Below, piece by piece: positions 51,618 through 60,071 of a stretch of 64,000 bases of DNA. The DNA is from Microcystis aeruginosa FD4. Its GTDB lineage: Bacteria; Cyanobacteriota; Cyanobacteriia; Cyanobacteriales; Microcystaceae. Under the pieces are notes generated by a model. The model made no database searches, had not been told where the DNA came from, and saw nothing but the letters and a program-made list of their open reading frames with translations. A program made the position numbers and the translations under genes. The stretch covers positions 5,084,001 through 5,148,000 of the forward strand of contig NZ_CP046973.1 of the NCBI RefSeq assembly GCF_009792235.1. Reading direction: 5' to 3'. Numbering within the stretch: position 1 is the first letter of the stretch; each line of letters starts with the position of its first letter.

Positions 51618-51655
51618 TTAAGCTTCTGGTTGATGAGAACTTTGATAATACTTAA
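51614..51655 (+). pseudogene. DUF5615 PIN-like toxin stump
   Basis: The frame encodes MIKLLVDENFDNT and stops. MIKLLVDENFDN is the canonical first strand and catalytic Asp of DUF5615 toxins. A palindromic repeat begins within a few bases of the break, so its insertion probably cut the gene. Confidence 0.7.
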
Positions 51656-51657
51656 CT

Positions 51658-51722
51658 GGTGCGTTACGGCGGATGACTAATTTTGGTTTTTCATTCCAAG
51701 GTTATCGCCGCCTAACGCACCC
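51658..51722. repeat. Short palindromic repeat, type C
   Basis: GGTGCGTTAcGGCGG at the left and CCGCCTAACGCACC at the right form inverted ends around a unique centre, about 65 bp in total. Related copies are at 54675-54736 and 55463-55708. It lies directly behind the toxin stump. Confidence 0.7.
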
Positions 51723-51850
51723 TACAAAATTGCTTTTGCATGAGTAGAAAACGGGTTTCTCCGAGAAACCCGTTTTCTGTGCGTTACTCAAGGGATTTAG
51801 TATGACTTCACAGATTAATATAGGGATAAATCTTCTTGGTAAAAAATATT

Positions 51851-52294
51851 ATGTTTGGCAAGAAACAACCGGAACAACCGAAGCAAGCGCAAAGTATGAG
51901 CGGTGTAACCGTCAATAGCGGTTTCGTTCAACAAGCTCAAGCGGGGTGCGATCTCCAGCAAGCTCAATCAGGGAATTTGGAAACCTAACAGGAAATCACC
52001 AATACAGAGGTGGTTAAGCAGTTGGAGAATCTGGAAACAGCAGTGAAAGCTTCATCTGTTACTCAAGAACAGAAAGATGAACTCCTAGACTATCTGCGCC
52101 CTGCCAAGCGCGAAGCAGCAAAGGAAGGGGGGAGTAAGGATTTAGTGGGACAAAATCTAAAACAGGTCAATGAGACGCTGAAAACGGGAAAAGAAACCAC
52201 AGAGGCGGGAAAAAGTCTGTGGCAAACTGGACAGGAAGTTTTTAAAGTGATCGCACCTTGGCTGGGTGTAGCGGCGAAATTTATCGGGCTGTAG
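51851..52294 (+). pseudogene. Small NACHT-associated protein, interrupted by an in-frame stop
   Basis: From ATG 51851 the frame encodes 45 residues including VTVNSGFVQQAQAGCDLQQA, then meets TAA at 51986-51988 and continues in the same frame to 52294. The continuation (TEVVKQLENLETAVKAS through KFIGL) is helical and ends in a hydrophobic tail WLGVAAKFIGL. A GTG at 52010 could restart translation, but no good ribosome binding site precedes it. If the stop were sense, the product would be 147 residues. It may be a read-through, a restart or an inactivated gene. The N-terminal motif recurs in the NACHT protein downstream (22-bp gap). Confidence 0.6.
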
Positions 52295-52316
52295 ATCGTT
52301 TTATTAGGTACGAGTA

Positions 52317-54509
52317 ATGGCTTCCCAGGATCAGAATATTGACCATAGCACGATCCAGAATAGCTCGGTTCAGCAAGAACAAGCAGGGCGGGATGCTGTC
52401 AGCTTTCTCAATAGCGATGATAACCGAGTTATCATTAACAATATTACCCAGCGTTTGTTTGGTAAATCAGAACCTATTGAAATAGATTGGGATTGGGGAA
52501 AGCGAGTATTAAAGGAGAAACAGTTACCGGAAATTCGCCAGCGATTGACTGATACTTTGGGACGCGATCGCATTTTTATGGATGTGGCGATCGCGGAACA
52601 ACCATCCTGGGTAAATCGCTCACTTTTAGAAGCCGATCGCAGGTTGCAGATTGATGGCAAAGATTGCGGTATTCTCGATCCCAATACAATGCTAATTGAG
52701 ACGTTTGGGCGGGATGATATTGAGGGAAAACTGCTAATTTTAGGTGCGCCTGGATCGGGGAAAACGACGGCGTTGTTGAGTTTAGCTGAACAGTTGGTTT
52801 GTGGTGCCATAAATCAGCCTAAAACCTTTATTCCTGCTATGTTTGAGCTTTCCACTTGGCGCGATGATAAGCAAAGTATTCACGATTGGCTAATTGAACA
52901 ATTGTATGATTTGTACGGTGGCGATCGCAAATACAAACGCTATGAGCAATGGTTAGAGGGAGAGATATTATTGCCTCTGTTGGATGGTTTAGATGAATTA
53001 GGGTTAGAAAGACAGGAAAAATGCACCGTCAAGCTAAATGAGTTTGCGCGAAAATATCCCAAATTGGTGGTTTGCTGTCGGGTAAAGGAATTTGAAACAG
53101 TAAATATCAAGTTGCGTTATCTCGGAGGTGCGGTGTGTCTCCAGCCTTTATCTGACGGGCAAATTGAGGCTTATCTCCACAGTATCCACCGCCCGGAATT
53201 ATGGTCAGCAATGCAAACTAATCCTACTCTGCAAGCCCTTCTAAAAAACACCCTAGAGGGCGATTCTGGCTTATTGCGGGTGCCTCTATTCGTTAAGCTA
53301 ACCGCCGATGTGTATGATCCTAATAACCCCATTCTCAGCAAGAAAGACCTATTAGAGAAGTATATTGAGCGTCAGTTGTCTTTTGATAGGCGAGAACGCG
53401 ATCGCTATAAAGCAATAGAAAAGCGAGAATGGGCATACAAAACTGTAGAAACGGAACCTAAATTTCAGGAAACTATCAGCAGTCTAAGCTGGATCGCACG
53501 GCAATTGCAGGCTAACAAGACGGTGGATTTACTGATTGAGAAAATGCAGCCGAGTTGGATCGAAACCAAACATTTGCAGAAGGATTCTGAGGCGATTTCG
53601 GAAAATTCTGGGGCAATTTCGGAAAATTCTGGGGCAATTTCGGAGAAGCCTGGGTGGATATCAAAGTTTATATCCTGGGTTGAACGGGTGGTTGGGTTTT
53701 TGATAAATCTGGTGGTTTGGTTTTTTTTAGATCATGTTGGGTTTTGGAAATGGCTGACTGATCTGTTCATGAATAATCTGCTGATTTTTTATCTGTTAAT
53801 TTTTTTATTGCTTGTTTTACCATCTGATGCGAATAAGATTAAACCAGTAGAAGTGTTTCAACTTTTAATGTCAAGTACAACAAGACGAAAGATTTTAAAG
53901 GCATTTGGTTTAGGACTAACTTATGGACTAATTTATGGATTAATTTTTGGACTAATTTTTGGGTTGATTCTTGAGCTAGTTCATTGGTTAATTTTTGGAG
54001 TGATTATTGGGCTAATTTGTGGGCTAATTTGTGGGCTAATTTGTGGGCTAATTTATGGGTTAACTGTTCTAGTTCTAGAAGATCAGGAATTGAAAGACCA
54101 ATTGCGTCCCAATCAAGGTATATGGAACTCATTGCAAAGTGTATTGTGGGCAACTACATTTAGTTATCCTCTAGCTGTAGGTACTATTACTATAGCTTTA
54201 TTCACTTTTTCTGTAATGGCAGGAATATCCAAAAATCATAACTGGATGAATCAATTAATCCTTATTTTTTTCCAATCACTTAAGGTAGGAGTGTTTGTAA
54301 TGCTAATCGTCGGTTTCTTTTTCGGTGGAAGAGCCTGTATACAGCACCTTTTCCTGCGTCTTACCCTTTGGCGGAGTGGCACAATACCCTGGAATTTTGC
54401 CCGTTTCCTTAACTACTGTGTCGAGCGGCGTTTACTATTGCGTGTTGGTGGGCGTTACCGTTTCCTGCACCGGGAATTACTCGACCATTTTGCCCAGAGT
54501 GGTAGCTGA
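52317..54509 (+). CDS. NACHT STAND NTPase with membrane C-terminus
   Basis: A 730-residue protein. N-terminal residues 10-30 carry STIQNSSVQQEQAGRDAVSF. The NACHT domain covers about residues 135-400: Walker A GAPGSGKTTALLSL (G143), Walker B LLPLLDGLDELGLE (D223-D226) and a sensor region with CCRVKEFE. Three AISENSG-type repeats follow near residues 425-445. Residues about 455-640 hold several membrane segments, among them a run of GLIxGLIxGLI tetrads (about 530-585). NACHT proteins are nucleotide-switched immune sensors; the membrane part could form a pore on activation, by analogy to NLRs. It shares the QAG(R/C)D motif with the small gene upstream. Confidence 0.88.
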   Translation: MASQDQNIDHSTIQNSSVQQEQAGRDAVSFLNSDDNRVIINNITQRLFGKSEPIEIDWDWGKRVLKEKQLPEIRQRLTDTLGRDRIFMDVAIAEQPSWVNRSLLEADRRLQIDGKDCGILDPNTMLIETFGRDDIEGKLLILGAPGSGKTTALLSLAEQLVCGAINQPKTFIPAMFELSTWRDDKQSIHDWLIEQLYDLYGGDRKYKRYEQWLEGEILLPLLDGLDELGLERQEKCTVKLNEFARKYPKLVVCCRVKEFETVNIKLRYLGGAVCLQPLSDGQIEAYLHSIHRPELWSAMQTNPTLQALLKNTLEGDSGLLRVPLFVKLTADVYDPNNPILSKKDLLEKYIERQLSFDRRERDRYKAIEKREWAYKTVETEPKFQETISSLSWIARQLQANKTVDLLIEKMQPSWIETKHLQKDSEAISENSGAISENSGAISEKPGWISKFISWVERVVGFLINLVVWFFLDHVGFWKWLTDLFMNNLLIFYLLIFLLLVLPSDANKIKPVEVFQLLMSSTTRRKILKAFGLGLTYGLIYGLIFGLIFGLILELVHWLIFGVIIGLICGLICGLICGLIYGLTVLVLEDQELKDQLRPNQGIWNSLQSVLWATTFSYPLAVGTITIALFTFSVMAGISKNHNWMNQLILIFFQSLKVGVFVMLIVGFFFGGRACIQHLFLRLTLWRSGTIPWNFARFLNYCVERRLLLRVGGRYRFLHRELLDHFAQSGS

Positions 54510-54562
54510 TCATGTATGGCTGAGTTGGCGAAAAGAAAAACATAGCGATCGCCAATCTTGTA

Positions 54563-54600
54563 GGGTGCGTTCCCTAATGTGGCTCCTACCGCTCCACTAG
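54563..54600. repeat. Partial type D repeat
   Basis: GGGTGCGTTCCCTAATGTGG matches 55752-55810 over its left half; the right end is missing or diverged. Confidence 0.55.
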
Positions 54601-54637
54601 CAGTAGGCTAATCTGGCTAACACGCTTTTGGGCGTAA

Positions 54638-54658
54638 TATACGGAAAGTTTCCGTATA
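54638..54658. promoter_or_regulatory. 21-bp perfect palindrome overlapping a -10 box
   Basis: TATACGGAAA-G-TTTCCGTATA is a perfect inverted repeat; its right end overlaps TATAAT (54655-54660). Candidate HigA operator-promoter, but it is 160 bp from higB because a type C repeat sits in between. Confidence 0.6.
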
Positions 54659-54674
54659 ATTAATAGTCCAGTAG

Positions 54675-54736
54675 GGTGCGTTAGACGGCGACAATCTCTG
54701 CTCTTACTTAGGACTAGCAATCCGTCGTAACGCACC
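54675..54736. repeat. Short palindromic repeat, type C
   Basis: GGTGCGTTAgACGGCG at the left and CCGTCGTAACGCACC at the right are inverted ends; about 62 bp. It separates the palindrome at 54638-54658 from the higBA genes. Confidence 0.7.
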
Positions 54737-54786
54737 ACTCACGAGATATATTAAAAATAGTAGGCGTTATTTTTTTATCGTTGGGT

Positions 54787-54812
54787 TGTAACCAGTAACG
54801 TTATGGGTTACA
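54787..54812. promoter_or_regulatory. Inverted repeat just before higB
   Basis: TGTAACC and GGTTACA pair perfectly over a 12-bp spacer containing AACGTT. It ends 8 bp before the higB start. Alternative site for HigA. Confidence 0.45.
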
Positions 54813-54820
54813 CTTAATGG

Positions 54821-55099
54821 ATGATAGTCAGTTTCAAGCATCGAGGACTAGAGCAGTTCTTTGAGTCGGGAACCACCCGAGGCATTCAGGCAAATCATGC
54901 CAAACGAATTCGGCTGATTCTGGCTCGTCTCAGTGCTGCAACTTCACCGCAAGACATGAACTTACCCGGATTGGTACTTCATGAACTGGCAGGGCAACGT
55001 AAAGGAACCTGGACGGTGAGAGTATCTGGAAACTGGCGGATCACTTTCACCTTTGACGGTGTTGATGCTTGTGATGTCGATCTTGAGGACTACCACTGA
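54821..55099 (+). CDS. higB: HigB/RelE-family toxin
   Basis: A 92-residue toxin of the RelE superfamily HigB type. Strings: IVSFKHRGLEQFFESGTTRGI (N-terminal), LARLSAATSPQDMNLPG (residues about 36-52) and WTVRVSGNWRITFTFDG (beta core with an Arg that cleaves mRNA). It should cut mRNA on the ribosome. The antitoxin gene starts inside its stop codon (TGATG). It appears intact, unlike the three PIN-type toxin stumps in the window. Confidence 0.92.
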   Translation: MIVSFKHRGLEQFFESGTTRGIQANHAKRIRLILARLSAATSPQDMNLPGLVLHELAGQRKGTWTVRVSGNWRITFTFDGVDACDVDLEDYH

Positions 55100-55386
55100 T
55101 GAAAATGCATAATCCACCACATCCTGGTGAAGTTCTTAAAGAACTTTGTCTCGAACCTTTGAATCTGACTGTGACTGAGGCTGCTGAAGCATTGGGTGTA
55201 AGTCGAAAAACCCTATCTGCCATCTTAAATGGTAGGGCAGGTATTAGCCCCGAAATGGCAATTCGCTTAGGGAAAGCTTTCGATACATCTCCTGAAAGTT
55301 GGCTCAATCAGCAAATGCAATACGATCTATGGCAAGCAGAGCAGACAATTGGCAATATCAAAGTCAAACGGCTATCAGTTGTCTAA
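55099..55386 (+). CDS. higA: HigA-type antitoxin, XRE family
   Basis: A 95-residue antitoxin. The string MHNPPHPGEVLKELCLEPLNLTVTEAAEALGVSRKTLSAILNGR, read as parts, is the typical HigA start and XRE helix-turn-helix (about residues 25-50). GISPEMAIRLGKAFDTSPESWLNQQ follows. It neutralises HigB and should repress the operon at one of the two upstream palindromes. Overlaps higB by one base. Confidence 0.93.
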   Translation: MKMHNPPHPGEVLKELCLEPLNLTVTEAAEALGVSRKTLSAILNGRAGISPEMAIRLGKAFDTSPESWLNQQMQYDLWQAEQTIGNIKVKRLSVV

Positions 55387-55462
55387 CCAGGGTTTGCAGC
55401 CGACGGACTCAACACCCCAGTGCGATGCCGAAGGCACTGCATAGCAAATCGCCGATCGCGTA

Positions 55463-55708
55463 GGGTGCGTTAATTAGGGTATGCTGAAAAAGTTTCTCGT
55501 GGGGGTAGGGTGTGGGGTGTGGGGTGTAGGGTGTAGGGTTTTACCAATTTTCATCTGGTCAATTACCTAATTTTCAGAGAAAAAGTCCCTGAATTTTCCC
55601 CCCGATCCCCGCAATGGCTGGCACTTTTTGAGGGTAAAAAAGTCTAAAAGTCCTATCCAACAAGGTTTTTAGATTTATTCAGCAGACCCTAATTAAATGT
55701 AACGCACC
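55463..55708. repeat. Type C repeat split by a MITE
   Basis: GTAGGGTGCGTTA at the left and TAACGCACCACCC at the right are the ends of a type C element. The MITE at 55477-55689 has inserted between them with TAATTA on both sides. Confidence 0.7.
55477..55689 (+). mobile_element. MITE, core type A (213 bp)
   Basis: Termini GGGTATGC and GCAGACCC, TAATTA at 55471-55476 and 55690-55695. The core is more diverged from the others (AATTTTCATCTGGTC). Nested in a type C repeat. Confidence 0.85.
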
Positions 55709-55751
55709 ACCCACGAGATATATTAAAAATAGTACGATCGCCATCGCTGTA

Positions 55752-55810
55752 GGGTGCGTTCCCTAATGTGGCTCCTACTGCTCCACCAATAGATTTTTGG
55801 GGAACGCACC
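55752..55810. repeat. Short palindromic repeat, type D
   Basis: GGTGCGTTCCC at the left and GGGGAACGCACC at the right form inverted ends around a centre with CTAATGTGGCTCCTAC. About 59 bp. Confidence 0.65.
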
Positions 55811-55889
55811 ATGCTAGAGGATTATAAAAATATCTGCCGTCGCACTCCAGCCCATCGTGGCTGAGTTCAACCGTTATCGAGAAAAATAG

Positions 55890-56768
55890 TTAAATCCCGT
55901 CAAATTCCCCTAAAACTTTCACTTCTGGTTCTAACCAGAGGGACCAGCGATCGAACACTTGTTCCTGCACATGACGAATTAAACGCAGAATATCCGAGGC
56001 TTTTGCTGAACCAATATTCAGGATAAAATTAGCGTGTAACTCTGATACTTGCGCCCCACCAATTTGATAACCTTTTAATCCCATTTCCTCAATTAAAGCC
56101 CCAGCGAATTGTGGTTTAGGATTGCGGAAAACACTACCACAACTAGGACGATCATAGGGTTGCGTACTTTTGCGATGGCGTAAATTATGGGTAGTAATTG
56201 CCATTATTTCCTCGCAATTATCGGTAGCTTCTAACTGAAATGTGGCCTCAATAACTAAACGTTGCTCCCCTTGCAGAGAAGAACTGCGATAACTATAATT
56301 TAAATCTTCTTTGCTTAAAGTTTCTAACTGACCATCGGGATTTAATACCAGCGCCCGCACTAATCGATCCGCCACACAGGAGGTATGCGCCCCCGCATTC
56401 ATCACCACAGCACCCCCCACCGTACCGGGGATACCCACCGCCCATTCTAGGCCCCTCCAGCCCCGTTTTGCCGCTCTCCAAGCTATTTTTGGCAGGGGTT
56501 CCCCCGCTGCTGCTGTAATCGTAGCAGTTTCGCCATCAAAACGACTCGATCGCAGATGGCGAGTATTGAGGACAAGTCCGGGTAAACCTCGATCGCTGAT
56601 TAGTAAATTTGAACCAGCCCCCAAAACAGTCAAGGGCAAATCTTCCGATCGCCACCAAGCGAACACTTCTCTTAATTCCTCTAGATTAACTGGTTCGGCA
56701 TACCATTGCGCTCTTCCCCCCACCCGGTAGGAAGTGAAATCAGCTAGAGAAACAGAGGTTTTAATCAT
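55890..56768 (-). CDS. murB: MurB, UDP-N-acetylenolpyruvoylglucosamine reductase
   Basis: A 292-residue FAD enzyme of peptidoglycan precursor synthesis. Strings: SLADFTSYRVGGRAQWYAEPV (FAD binding), TVLGAGSNLLISDRGLPGLVL (residues about 43-63), AVGIPGTVGGAVVMNAG, then RKSTQPYDRPSCGSVFRNPKPQFAG, with the catalytic Ser, and ALIEEMGLKGYQIGGAQVSELHANFILN. Lies near murC on the same strand; the 335-bp gap holds repeats. Confidence 0.96.
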   Translation of the reverse strand: MIKTSVSLADFTSYRVGGRAQWYAEPVNLEELREVFAWWRSEDLPLTVLGAGSNLLISDRGLPGLVLNTRHLRSSRFDGETATITAAAGEPLPKIAWRAAKRGWRGLEWAVGIPGTVGGAVVMNAGAHTSCVADRLVRALVLNPDGQLETLSKEDLNYSYRSSSLQGEQRLVIEATFQLEATDNCEEIMAITTHNLRHRKSTQPYDRPSCGSVFRNPKPQFAGALIEEMGLKGYQIGGAQVSELHANFILNIGSAKASDILRLIRHVQEQVFDRWSLWLEPEVKVLGEFDGI

Positions 56769-56794
56769 AGGGTTTTAGGGGTTGGGGAGCATTT

Positions 56795-57102
56795 TCAGTG
56801 AACAGTAAACAGTAAACAGTGATCAGTAAACAGTAATCAGTAAACAGTAATCAGTAAACAGGGATAAAGATGAAGATATAGCGTTTCCTGTTGACAAGAG
56901 GTACATTCTCAATCCTGAAAAGCTTAATCAGCAAAGGTTAAACTGTGCCACACAGATGTGAGAACCGCTATAAATAAATAACTAAATAGCTAATTAACTT
57001 ACATCTGATAAATAAATAACTAATTAACTTAAAACTTACATCTGATAACTGATAACTGATCACTGATCACTGATAACTGATAACTGATCACTGATCACTG
57101 AA
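56795..57102. repeat. Tandem short-repeat cluster between murB and murC
   Basis: Units related to CAGTAAACAGTAATCAGT at about 56795-56862 and CTGATAACTGATCACTGA units at about 57041-57102. A central 170 bp with ATAAATAACTAAATA-type units separates them. No gene in between. Confidence 0.85.
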
Positions 57103-57103
57103 T

Positions 57104-58531
57104 CTATACTCTAACCGCTAATTGTTCGCGGTAAAGAGAGAGCATTTCGGGGATAACTTGATTGAGATTGCCAGCGCCGAGGAACAGAGCTAGATCGCCG
57201 GGTTGGAGAATTTCTAGCAGGAATTGACCTAAAGAACTCAATTCGGGGTGATAGTAGGCATTTTTATGGTGTTTTCTCACCTGTTCGGCCACTTGCTGCC
57301 CGGTGACGTGATTGATATTCACTTCCCCGGCACTATAAATATCCGTTAAGACTACCACATCGGCGGAACTGAAAGCGGAGCCAAATTCCTCTAAAAAGGC
57401 AGTGGTGCGACTGTAGCGATGGGGTTGGAAAATAGCGATCGAACGTTGGTACTGTTTGCCTTCTACCTTTAATTTTGCCGCTGCTAAAGTAGCTAACAAT
57501 TCGCTAGGATGGTGGGCATAATCATCGATAAAAGTGATGCCGTTTGCTTCTCCCTTGTGTTCAAAACGGCGTTTTGCTCCGGCAAAAGTAGCGATCGCAT
57601 CGGCAATAACAGCAAATTCTAAACCGAGATAACGTCCGATGGCAACCACTGCCAAAGCATTGCTAATATTATGTTGCCCCGGGATTTTCACTTCCATTTG
57701 TCCCAGATAACTGCCTTTTTCCCAGACGGAAGCTTTCATCATTCCCTTTTCATAGATAATCTCGCTGACGGTGTAATCCGCACCTTTTTCGGGATCGAGA
57801 CTATAACTAATCGTCGGACGGAAATGCTCGGCGATCGTGTCACAATCTAAACAAGCGACTAAAATCTGGCACTGATGGGCAAATTCATGGAAAGTATCGA
57901 TAACTTCGCTTAAATTCTGGTAATGATCGGGGTGATCTAGCTCAATATTAGTGATTACGCCGATTTTCGGGGCGTGCTTGGTTAGGGAACCATCGGACTC
58001 ATCGGCCTCTGCCACTAAAAAACGACCTTGACCAAGACGAGCGTTACCTTCCCAAGCGTCCACCTCACCACCGACAATGATCGTGGGGTCTAATCCCGCT
58101 TCTAACAAAACGTAACCGATTAAGCTGCTAGTGGTGGTTTTTCCGTGGGTTCCAGCGACGGCGATACTGTCGTAATCAGCGATTAAAGCCGCTAAAACGT
58201 CGCTACGGTGAAAAACTGGGTATCCTAAGTCTCTGGCCGCTTGATATTCCTGATTATGGTCATTAATCGCCGTGGAGCAGATTACTTGCGGAACCGTTTG
58301 GCCACTGTTTTGAGGGCCCGGAGAATGAAATAAAGCTAAATTATTTGCCTCTTGACGGTGGAAAATGTGCGCTCCCGCTCCCTGTAGCCGTTGGGTGATA
58401 TGAGTAGGACGTAAATCGGAGCCAGACACGGGTAAATTGCGCTTGGCTAAGATATAAGCAAGGGCTGACATCCCAATACCGCCAATACCGATGAAATGGA
58501 AAGGTTGGCCGTTAAAATTAACTTTTTTCAC
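57104..58531 (-). CDS. murC: MurC, UDP-N-acetylmuramate-L-alanine ligase
   Basis: A 475-residue ATP-dependent ligase. Start is GTG at 58531 (MKKVNFNGQPFHFIGIGGIGM), about eight bases after GAGGAG; an earlier GTG at 58540 is less well placed. Strings: HFIGIGGIGMSALAYIL, VAGTHGKTTTSSLIGYVL (ATP loop), EADESDGSL, TNIELDHPDHY and DDYAHHPSELLATL. It adds L-Ala to the lipid II precursor. It is followed by the repeat cluster and murB. Confidence 0.96.
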   Translation of the reverse strand: MKKVNFNGQPFHFIGIGGIGMSALAYILAKRNLPVSGSDLRPTHITQRLQGAGAHIFHRQEANNLALFHSPGPQNSGQTVPQVICSTAINDHNQEYQAARDLGYPVFHRSDVLAALIADYDSIAVAGTHGKTTTSSLIGYVLLEAGLDPTIIVGGEVDAWEGNARLGQGRFLVAEADESDGSLTKHAPKIGVITNIELDHPDHYQNLSEVIDTFHEFAHQCQILVACLDCDTIAEHFRPTISYSLDPEKGADYTVSEIIYEKGMMKASVWEKGSYLGQMEVKIPGQHNISNALAVVAIGRYLGLEFAVIADAIATFAGAKRRFEHKGEANGITFIDDYAHHPSELLATLAAAKLKVEGKQYQRSIAIFQPHRYSRTTAFLEEFGSAFSSADVVVLTDIYSAGEVNINHVTGQQVAEQVRKHHKNAYYHPELSSLGQFLLEILQPGDLALFLGAGNLNQVIPEMLSLYREQLAVRV

Positions 58532-58689
58532 TGTTTTCACTCCTCAAACCCACGTTTATATAAGTTTTAAACTCGATCGGTAGTAAAGTCAACTTCATGA
58601 TAGGGGCATTTGAGCAGAATTCCAAAATGTTGCCCAGTTGCCTTGCAAAATCCTTGACGCAGAATTAAAATTTTTTCTCCCAATTCCTT

Positions 58690-58818
58690 TTTTTTGGGGT
58701 GTGGGGTGTGGGGTGTGGGGTGTGGGTTGTGGGTTGTGGGGAGAATAAATAAAAATAATCTCGGAGTCTCGGAGTCTCGGAGTCTCGGAGTCTCGGAGTC
58801 TCGGAGTCTCGGAGTCTC
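58690..58818. repeat. GGTGTGG and CGGAGTCT tandem repeats
   Basis: GGGTGTG units at about 58697-58740, then 8-bp units of CGGAGTCT at about 58767-58818. Similar to the 8-bp units at 22445-22484. No coding function. Confidence 0.85.
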
Positions 58819-58945
58819 CTATCTCCTGAATGGTGATGTAATAAATTATTTTCGATCGGGATCGCAAAGTTCAACCTTTAAGGTATGATTGGGAACATTA
58901 ATTATTTTTTTATGTATTGCACTAAAACGTAGAGGGCAAGCAGCA

Positions 58946-59962
58946 GTGATTAGAGTAGCGATCAATGGTTTCGGACGGATTGGACGTAATTTCCTAAGAT
59001 GTTGGTTAGGACGGACTGATAGTGGCTTGGAGGTAGTGGGGATCAATGATACATCAGATCCCCGGAGTAACGCTCACCTGCTCAAATATGACTCGATGTT
59101 AGGCAAACTTAACGCTAATATCGATGCCGATGATAATTCTTTAATTGTTAACGGTAAAACCATTAAATGTTATTCCGATCGCAATCCCCTCAATCTGCCC
59201 TGGGCAGAATGGGGTGTAGATTTAGTGATCGAAGCTACCGGTGTTTTCGTCGATGAAGAGGGCGCTTCTAAGCATATTGTCGCAGGAGCTAAAAAAGTCC
59301 TCATTACCGCACCGGGTAAAGGTTCGGGTGTGGGAACCTATGTTGTCGGTGTCAACGCTCACGAATACGAACACGATAAATACAACGTCATCAGTAATGC
59401 CAGTTGTACCACCAACTGTCTTGCTCCTGTCGTCAAAGTGATTCACGAAAACTTCGGCATCATCAAAGGGACGATGACCACCACCCACAGTTACACTGGT
59501 GATCAACGCATTCTTGATGCTAGTCACCGAGATCTGCGTCGCGCTCGCGCCGCAGCCGTTAACATCGTTCCCACCTCCACCGGTGCTGCCAAAGCTGTAG
59601 CCTTAGTTATCCCCGAAATGAAAGGGAAACTTAACGGTATCGCCCTGCGTGTACCCACTCCTAACGTTTCTGTAGTGGATTTAGTCGCGCAAGTGGAAAA
59701 AAGCACGATCGCGGAACAGGTAAACGAAGTTCTCAAAGAAGCTGCGGAAAATTCTTTGAAAGGAATTCTCGAATATAATGATTTACCCCTCGTTTCCTCT
59801 GATTATCGCGGTGTTGATGCCTCCTCGATCATTGATGCTAGTCTCACCATGGTGATGGGTGGCGATATGGTGAAAGTTATCGCTTGGTACGATAACGAAT
59901 GGGGTTACTCTCAACGCGTGGTTGATCTCGCTGAAGTCGTCGCCAGCAAGTGGAAAGGCTAA
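58946..59962 (+). CDS. gap2: Gap2, NADP-dependent glyceraldehyde-3-phosphate dehydrogenase
   Basis: A 338-residue Calvin-cycle and gluconeogenic enzyme. The start is taken as GTG 58946 (MIRVAINGFGRIGRN); the open frame continues upstream without family sequence. Strings: GFGRIGRNFLRCWLGR, NDTSDPRSNAHLLKYDS (dinucleotide-discriminating region) and SNASCTTNCLAPV with the active Cys. NLPWAEWGVDLVIEATGVF is present. Gap2 uses NADPH and NADH in photosynthetic cells. Confidence 0.96.
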   Translation: MIRVAINGFGRIGRNFLRCWLGRTDSGLEVVGINDTSDPRSNAHLLKYDSMLGKLNANIDADDNSLIVNGKTIKCYSDRNPLNLPWAEWGVDLVIEATGVFVDEEGASKHIVAGAKKVLITAPGKGSGVGTYVVGVNAHEYEHDKYNVISNASCTTNCLAPVVKVIHENFGIIKGTMTTTHSYTGDQRILDASHRDLRRARAAAVNIVPTSTGAAKAVALVIPEMKGKLNGIALRVPTPNVSVVDLVAQVEKSTIAEQVNEVLKEAAENSLKGILEYNDLPLVSSDYRGVDASSIIDASLTMVMGGDMVKVIAWYDNEWGYSQRVVDLAEVVASKWKG

Positions 59963-59965
59963 ATC

Positions 59966-60066
59966 AGTGATCAGTAAACAGTAATCAGTGAACAGTGGGC
60001 GTTAATTAGGAGTCAGGAGTGGTTAGTGGCTAGTGATAACTGATAACTGATAACTGACTAACTGAT
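59966..60066. repeat. CAGTAA/TGATAACTGA short repeats
   Basis: Related to the repeats at 56795-57102. The gap between gap2 and fetB contains only this sequence. Confidence 0.75.
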
Positions 60067-60071
60067 AACTG

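Noticed and set aside
54325..54600. ORF in another frame at the end of the NACHT gene
   Set aside because: It overlaps the NACHT frame, which is well supported; no family features.
58595..58888. ORFs encoding RDSETPRL repeats near 58.7 kb
   Set aside because: They are translations of the CGGAGTCT tandem repeat.
59222..59736. Minus-strand ORFs within gap2
   Set aside because: Frame shadows of a well-supported gene.
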